Origin: Pyxidicoccus trucidator
GTDB taxonomy: Bacteria; Myxococcota; Myxococcia; Myxococcales; Myxococcaceae
DNA: 64,000 bases
Direction: 5' to 3'
Assembly (NCBI RefSeq): GCF_010894435.1
Contig: NZ_JAAIXZ010000014.1
Span: 186,001 to 250,000 of the forward strand
In this document: positions 60,304 through 64,000 of the stretch, piece after piece
Layout of the letters: each line of letters starts with the position of its first letter
How positions within the stretch are numbered: the stretch's first letter is position 1
Translations under genes and position numbers: made by a program
The notes under the pieces: generated by a model
Told to the model about the DNA's origin: nothing
Database searches by the model: none
Seen by the model: the letters and a program-made list of their open reading frames with translations, nothing else

Positions 60304-60363
60304 CCTCCCGCCCGTTCCTGTTACGCTGCACCCGCCACGCGGTGACACCTGGACGTGAGGGAC

Positions 60364-61440
60364 ATGACCGGCACGGAGGGGCCCGCGAGCGGCCCGGTGG
60401 AGCTCGATGGGAGCGACGGCGAGGGAGGAGGGCAGATCCTCCGCTCGGCGCTGTCGCTGTCGCTCATCACCGGCCGGCCCTTCCACATCACCCGGCTGCG
60501 CGAGAAGCGAGACCCGCCCGGCCTCCGTCCCCAGCACCTGGCCTGCGTGCGCGGCGCTGAAGACCTGAGCGGAGGCTCCAGCGAGGGCGCGGCCGTGGGC
60601 GCCTCGGAGCTCACCTTCACCCCTGGCTCCGTGCGCGCGCGTGACTACCTGGTGGAGGTGGGCACCGCCGGCAGCACGCCGCTGCTGTTCCAGTGCCTCG
60701 TCTACCCGCTGGCCCTGGCCGGCGGAGGGCTGCTCACCCTGCGCGGCGGCACGCACCTGCCGCACAGCCCCAGCTTCCACTACCTCGCCAACGTCTGGCA
60801 GCCGGTGGCCCGCGCCTATGGCCTGCCCGTGCAGCTCACGATGCCGCATGCCGGCTTCTACCCGGAGGGCGCGGGGGAGATCGTCGCCGACGTGGGCCCC
60901 CCGCAGGAGCCGCCACTCCTGGTGGAGCTGCCCGCGCGAGGCATGCTGCGCGAGGTGCGCGTGTCCTCTTTCACCGGGGGGCTGCCCTTCACCATCGCCG
61001 AGCGCCAGTCCCGCGCCGCCGTGGCCGCCCTGCGCGAGCGCGGCATCCTCGCCGAGGCGGAGAACCGGCCGCTGCCCGTCACCCGCTCGGTGGGCACCGT
61101 CACCTTCGTGCTCGCGCAGTTCGAGCACACCATCGCCGGCTTCACCGCGCTGGGGGAGCGGGGCCGCCCCGCCGAGGAGGTGGGGCGCGAGGCCGCCGTG
61201 GCCCTGACGGACTTCATGGAGACCGGGGGCGCCCTGGACGAGCACCTCGCCGATCAGATCCTCTTGCCCGCCGCGCTGCTGGCCGCCGGACGCCTGGGGC
61301 CGGCCACGCCGGGCACCACGCGCTTCACGGCGGCGCGCATCACCGACCACCTCACCACCCACGCACGCGTCGTGGAGCGCTTCCTCCCCGTTCGCGTCAG
61401 TGTGGACGCGAGCGGTGCGGTGGAGGTTCGCCCGGCCTGA
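60364..61440 (+). CDS. rtcA: RNA 3'-terminal phosphate cyclase
   Basis: 358 aa from ATG 60364; a GTG 9 bp earlier is possible. ELDGSDGEGGGQILRSALSL is the RtcA opening motif (glycine-rich loop); REKRDPPGLRPQHLACV and MPHAGFYPEGAGEI follow; catalytic His294 is in ALDEHLADQILLPAALLA. RtcA converts RNA 3'-phosphate to 2',3'-cyclic phosphate using ATP through an enzyme-AMP intermediate. Its usual partners rtcB and rtcR are absent here. Length matches the bacterial enzymes (about 340 aa). Confidence 0.94.
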   Translation: MTGTEGPASGPVELDGSDGEGGGQILRSALSLSLITGRPFHITRLREKRDPPGLRPQHLACVRGAEDLSGGSSEGAAVGASELTFTPGSVRARDYLVEVGTAGSTPLLFQCLVYPLALAGGGLLTLRGGTHLPHSPSFHYLANVWQPVARAYGLPVQLTMPHAGFYPEGAGEIVADVGPPQEPPLLVELPARGMLREVRVSSFTGGLPFTIAERQSRAAVAALRERGILAEAENRPLPVTRSVGTVTFVLAQFEHTIAGFTALGERGRPAEEVGREAAVALTDFMETGGALDEHLADQILLPAALLAAGRLGPATPGTTRFTAARITDHLTTHARVVERFLPVRVSVDASGAVEVRPA

Positions 61441-61464
61441 CGGGTGACGCCGGGCTCAGGCCTC

Positions 61465-61809
61465 TCAGGCCTCTTCTTCTTCGCCCCGGTTGGCGCCGAT
61501 GGCGTTGGAGCCGGAGATCTCCTTCGTCGTGTTCCGGTAGGCCCGGAGCGCGAAGGGCACGGCCCCCACGAAGACGATGCCCACCAGGCCAATGGCCATC
61601 CAGGGGATGGGCTTCTGCTTCACCTGGATGTCCTTGCCATAGTTGTTGAGGTTGTTGCCCATGGCGCGCTGCTTGGCGGCCTCCCGCTCCTCGGCGGTCT
61701 GCTCGCGAGGGGCCTGGAAATCCTGGACCTGGCGCCGGGGCTGGGCCAGCGCGGCACCGCCCGACAGCAGGGCGAGGACGAGAACGAGCTGGGAGAGGGC
61801 GTATCGCAT
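61465..61809 (-). CDS. small membrane protein of unknown function
   Basis: 114 aa from ATG 61809. Signal peptide (MRYALSQLVLVLALLSGGAA), a Gln/Glu-rich helix (residues 25-60: REQTAEEREAAKQRAMGN), one transmembrane helix (PWMAIGLVGIVFVGAVPFAL) and an acidic C-terminus (ANRGEEEEA). Probably inner-membrane with the helix outside. Divergent from sppA, with 103 bp between; a shared envelope role is a guess. Confidence 0.75.
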   Translation of the reverse strand: MRYALSQLVLVLALLSGGAALAQPRRQVQDFQAPREQTAEEREAAKQRAMGNNLNNYGKDIQVKQKPIPWMAIGLVGIVFVGAVPFALRAYRNTTKEISGSNAIGANRGEEEEA

Positions 61810-61912
61810 GGGCGCGAAGGCTAACACGAGCGAACGGGACTGCTGAACAGGGCTTGCACCAACGGAGGCCGTCCGTTACGGCCGGAACGCCCACATTTCC
61901 CCCCTGGATGCC

Positions 61913-63685
61913 ATGCTGAGACTGCCCTTCGTGGCCCTCATCAACCTCTTCATCCTCCTGCGGAGCCTGTTGGGGCTGCCGTTCCGGCTCCTCGCCTCGC
62001 GCCACCGGCCGGCCTATGTGCGCTTCCGGCTGACGGGGGATCCTCCCTACCGGGAGCGGCGCGCGCCCCGGCTCCAGCTCGGGGGCACCCGTCCGGAGCC
62101 GGCCACCGTCACCTCCGTGGAGCGCTTCCAGGACGCGCTGCGGCTGCTGGCGAAGGATGTCCGGCTCAAGGGCATTCTCCTGGAGATTGAGGGACTTGCG
62201 GTGCCTCCCGCCAAGCGCGACGCGCTGCTGGCGGTGCTGGCGGAGTTCCGGGCGACGGGCAAGCGGGTGGTCGCCTGGGCGGTGAGCGTGGACACGGACG
62301 CGTACCCCGTCCTGGGCGCGGCGGACGAGGTGCTCCTGGCGCCCATGGGCCGGGTGGAGCTGACGGGCTACGCCGCGGAGTCCACCGCCCTGGGGGAGGC
62401 CCTGTCGCGCGTGGGCATCCAGGCCCACTTCGTGCGGCGGGGCGACTACAAGACGGCGCCGGAGCTGTTCACCCACCCGGCCGTGTCCGACATCCAGCGG
62501 CGCACGGTGGAGTCCTTCCTGGACGAGCGCTACGCGGACCTCGTGGAGTCCGTGTCCCGGGGACGCCGGAAGACGCCGGAGGAGGTGCGCGCCCTCATCG
62601 ACCAGGGGCCCTTCAGCGCCCAGCGGGCCGTGGCGGCCGGGCTGGCGGATGCGCTGGTCAGCGAGGCGGACCTGCCGACACACCTGGGCCTGGCGAAGAC
62701 CGGAGTAGGGGACGAGGACGAGGCCGAGCTGGAGTCCCTGTCCTCGTACCTGGCGACGGTGCCCTTCCCGCCGCGGCGCTGGCGGGCGGTGCGACGGAAG
62801 ACGCGGCTGGCGCTGGTGCCCATCTCAGGAATCATCGCGCCCGGACAGGCCGGGGGCGGTGGAGGACGGCTGGCCACGTCCGGCACGGTGGTGAAGGCCC
62901 TGCGCGCGGCGGGGCGGGACAGGCGCGCGAAGGCGGTGGTGCTCTACATCAACAGCCCTGGCGGCGCGGCGCTGGCCTCGGAGCAGATGCTGGAGGCGGT
63001 GCAGCGGGTGGCGCGCAAGAAGCCCGTCATCGCCTTCATGGACCGCGTGTGCGCCAGCGCCGGGTACATGGTGGCGGTGGGGGCGAAGGAGATCTGGTCC
63101 GCGCCGCACGCCGTGGTCGGCTCCATCGGCGTGTTCTCCGGGAAGTTCGAGGCCTCCGCGCTGCTGGAGCGGCTGGGCATCCACCGCACCCTCCTGGCCC
63201 GAGGGGAGAACGCGGCCTACTTCTCCAACTCCCGCGGCTTCACGCCGCACGAGCGCGCCGCGATGGAGGCGGACGTGGAGGAGACCTACCAGGCCTTCCT
63301 GGCCCACGTGGCGAAGGGGCGAGGCCGGACGCCGGAGGAGATCCACACGCTGGCGGAGGGCCGGGTGTACTCGGGCATGAGGGCGAAGGCGCTGGGGCTG
63401 GTGGACCACGTCGGAGGCTTCGAGGCGGCGTGCCGGCAGGCGCTGGAGCTGGCGAAGGTGCCGGCGGACCGGTTCGAGATCACGACCTATGGCGGGCCGA
63501 AGCAGAAGTTCTCCCTGCTGAAGCTGCTGATGGGCGCGGCGCAGGCCCGGACGTATGCGCTGTGCCCCACGGCGTGGAGCCTGGGGGCGCGGTGGGGCAC
63601 GGAGCGGTTCGACGCGCCGGGCCCCTGGTGGGACGGGCTCACCGGGCTGATGGAGGAGCTGAAGGCGGCGCGCGGCGAGGAGTGA
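61913..63685 (+). CDS. sppA: signal peptide peptidase SppA (long form)
   Basis: 590 aa, as in the 67-kDa E. coli type, with tandem half-domains. N-terminal anchor RLPFVALINLFILLRSLLGLPF. Catalytic Lys180 in RRGDYKTAPELF in the first half and Ser382 in CASAGYMVAVG in the second half, with the NSPGG strand at about 348-351. It degrades cleaved signal peptides in the inner membrane and faces the periplasm. Divergent from the small membrane-protein gene. Confidence 0.95.
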   Translation: MLRLPFVALINLFILLRSLLGLPFRLLASRHRPAYVRFRLTGDPPYRERRAPRLQLGGTRPEPATVTSVERFQDALRLLAKDVRLKGILLEIEGLAVPPAKRDALLAVLAEFRATGKRVVAWAVSVDTDAYPVLGAADEVLLAPMGRVELTGYAAESTALGEALSRVGIQAHFVRRGDYKTAPELFTHPAVSDIQRRTVESFLDERYADLVESVSRGRRKTPEEVRALIDQGPFSAQRAVAAGLADALVSEADLPTHLGLAKTGVGDEDEAELESLSSYLATVPFPPRRWRAVRRKTRLALVPISGIIAPGQAGGGGGRLATSGTVVKALRAAGRDRRAKAVVLYINSPGGAALASEQMLEAVQRVARKKPVIAFMDRVCASAGYMVAVGAKEIWSAPHAVVGSIGVFSGKFEASALLERLGIHRTLLARGENAAYFSNSRGFTPHERAAMEADVEETYQAFLAHVAKGRGRTPEEIHTLAEGRVYSGMRAKALGLVDHVGGFEAACRQALELAKVPADRFEITTYGGPKQKFSLLKLLMGAAQARTYALCPTAWSLGARWGTERFDAPGPWWDGLTGLMEELKAARGEE

Positions 63686-63706
63686 GAACGTCGCTTCGAC
63701 GGGCGC

Positions 63707-64000
63707 TCAGGGAAGCTGGAGGCGCTCGGCGAGGACGTAGATGGGCCCCGGCACCTGGCTCAGCACCGTAGAGGTGAATTGGGTGTAGTGCCCGATGCTG
63801 CTGGGGGTGGGCTCAAGAAGGGGATGGTCCAGCTCCAGCTCCACGCGATAGGTCCCAGGAGCGACGAATCCAGAGAAGGTCCACCCCTCACTTTCCGAAG
63901 TGCTGTCACCACACCGGAGTTGCACCCGTGTGCTGATACCGGCTTCATCGATGAACACCACGTTGGGAGGCACATACGTCGAGCCGGTCGGATTTCCCCG
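63707..64000 (-). CDS. uncharacterised protein, N-terminus beyond the right edge
   Basis: The minus-strand frame is open from the right edge (GNPTGSTYVPPNVVFIDEAG) to the stop at 63707, so only the C-terminal 97 residues are visible. They look like a beta-rich, Ig-like or carboxypeptidase-regulatory-type domain (SEGWTFSGFVAPGTYRVELE, then SSIGHYTQFTSTVLSQVPGP). A GTG at 63968 would give a short form but the frame continues upstream with protein-like sequence, so the gene is cut. Convergent with sppA. Confidence 0.65.
   Translation of the reverse strand, partial: RGNPTGSTYVPPNVVFIDEAGISTRVQLRCGDSTSESEGWTFSGFVAPGTYRVELELDHPLLEPTPSSIGHYTQFTSTVLSQVPGPIYVLAERLQLP

Overview
The window looks like a chromosomal segment of a myxobacterium (Myxococcota, Myxococcus/Corallococcus/Pyxidicoccus-like). 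The grounds are very high GC, dense two-strand coding with short gaps, many secreted proteins and lipoproteins, a chemoreceptor, an NtrC-type two-component system and large proteins of unknown function. This is inference from style; no rRNA, tRNA, CRISPR array or intact insertion sequence was found.

Layout. 1-8375 (minus): a four-gene operon that leaves the left edge, made of a small phage-tail-like protein, a 1116-aa amphipathic-helix protein, a zinc-dependent phospholipase C-like membrane protein and a BNR/Asp-box beta-propeller. This is the best candidate for an undescribed system. 8642-12313 (minus): outer-membrane protein, BASS transporter and M28 peptidase. 12541-15251 (plus): TesB thioesterase, a DUF1963-like protein and a glutamine amidotransferase-like protein. 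15505-17968: a solitary sensor-domain protein and a chemoreceptor. 18055-24254: secreted or envelope proteins (two cysteine-containing lipoproteins, an orphan GspG pseudopilin, an M23 peptidase, an ELWxSDGT-repeat lipoprotein and a galactose-oxidase-like copper enzyme). 24259-26185: an SDR with a lost active site and a MarR-GNAT fusion.

26406-30711 is a rearranged stretch. It holds a SUKH protein, an IS66 transposase scar, a 55-bp tandem array, a TetR frame with 42-bp repeats and no stop, a BASS-like transporter, and a GNAT gene whose 5' end is duplicated by an 81-bp repeat. 30713-33717 (minus): an EEP-family lipoprotein and a polytopic membrane protein. 33920-39020 forms a probable 3-hydroxybutyrate or polyhydroxybutyrate use locus: secreted esterase, porin, MHS permease and, convergently, 3-hydroxybutyrate dehydrogenase. 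39417-47299: exported threonine-aldolase-like enzyme, zinc ribbon, MFS exporter, GAF-histidine kinase, two SH3-like secreted proteins, DUF2267 and a lipoprotein; a YdeI-family protein follows.

48083-53142 (minus) is a complete YbhGFSR-type ABC exporter with the two ATPases on separate genes. 53869-57318 holds a histidine kinase, a sigma-54 activator and a receiver protein. The right end has a CocE/NonD hydrolase, a possible small secreted toxin followed by DUF4288, RNA 3'-phosphate cyclase, a small membrane protein, SppA, and a gene cut by the right edge.
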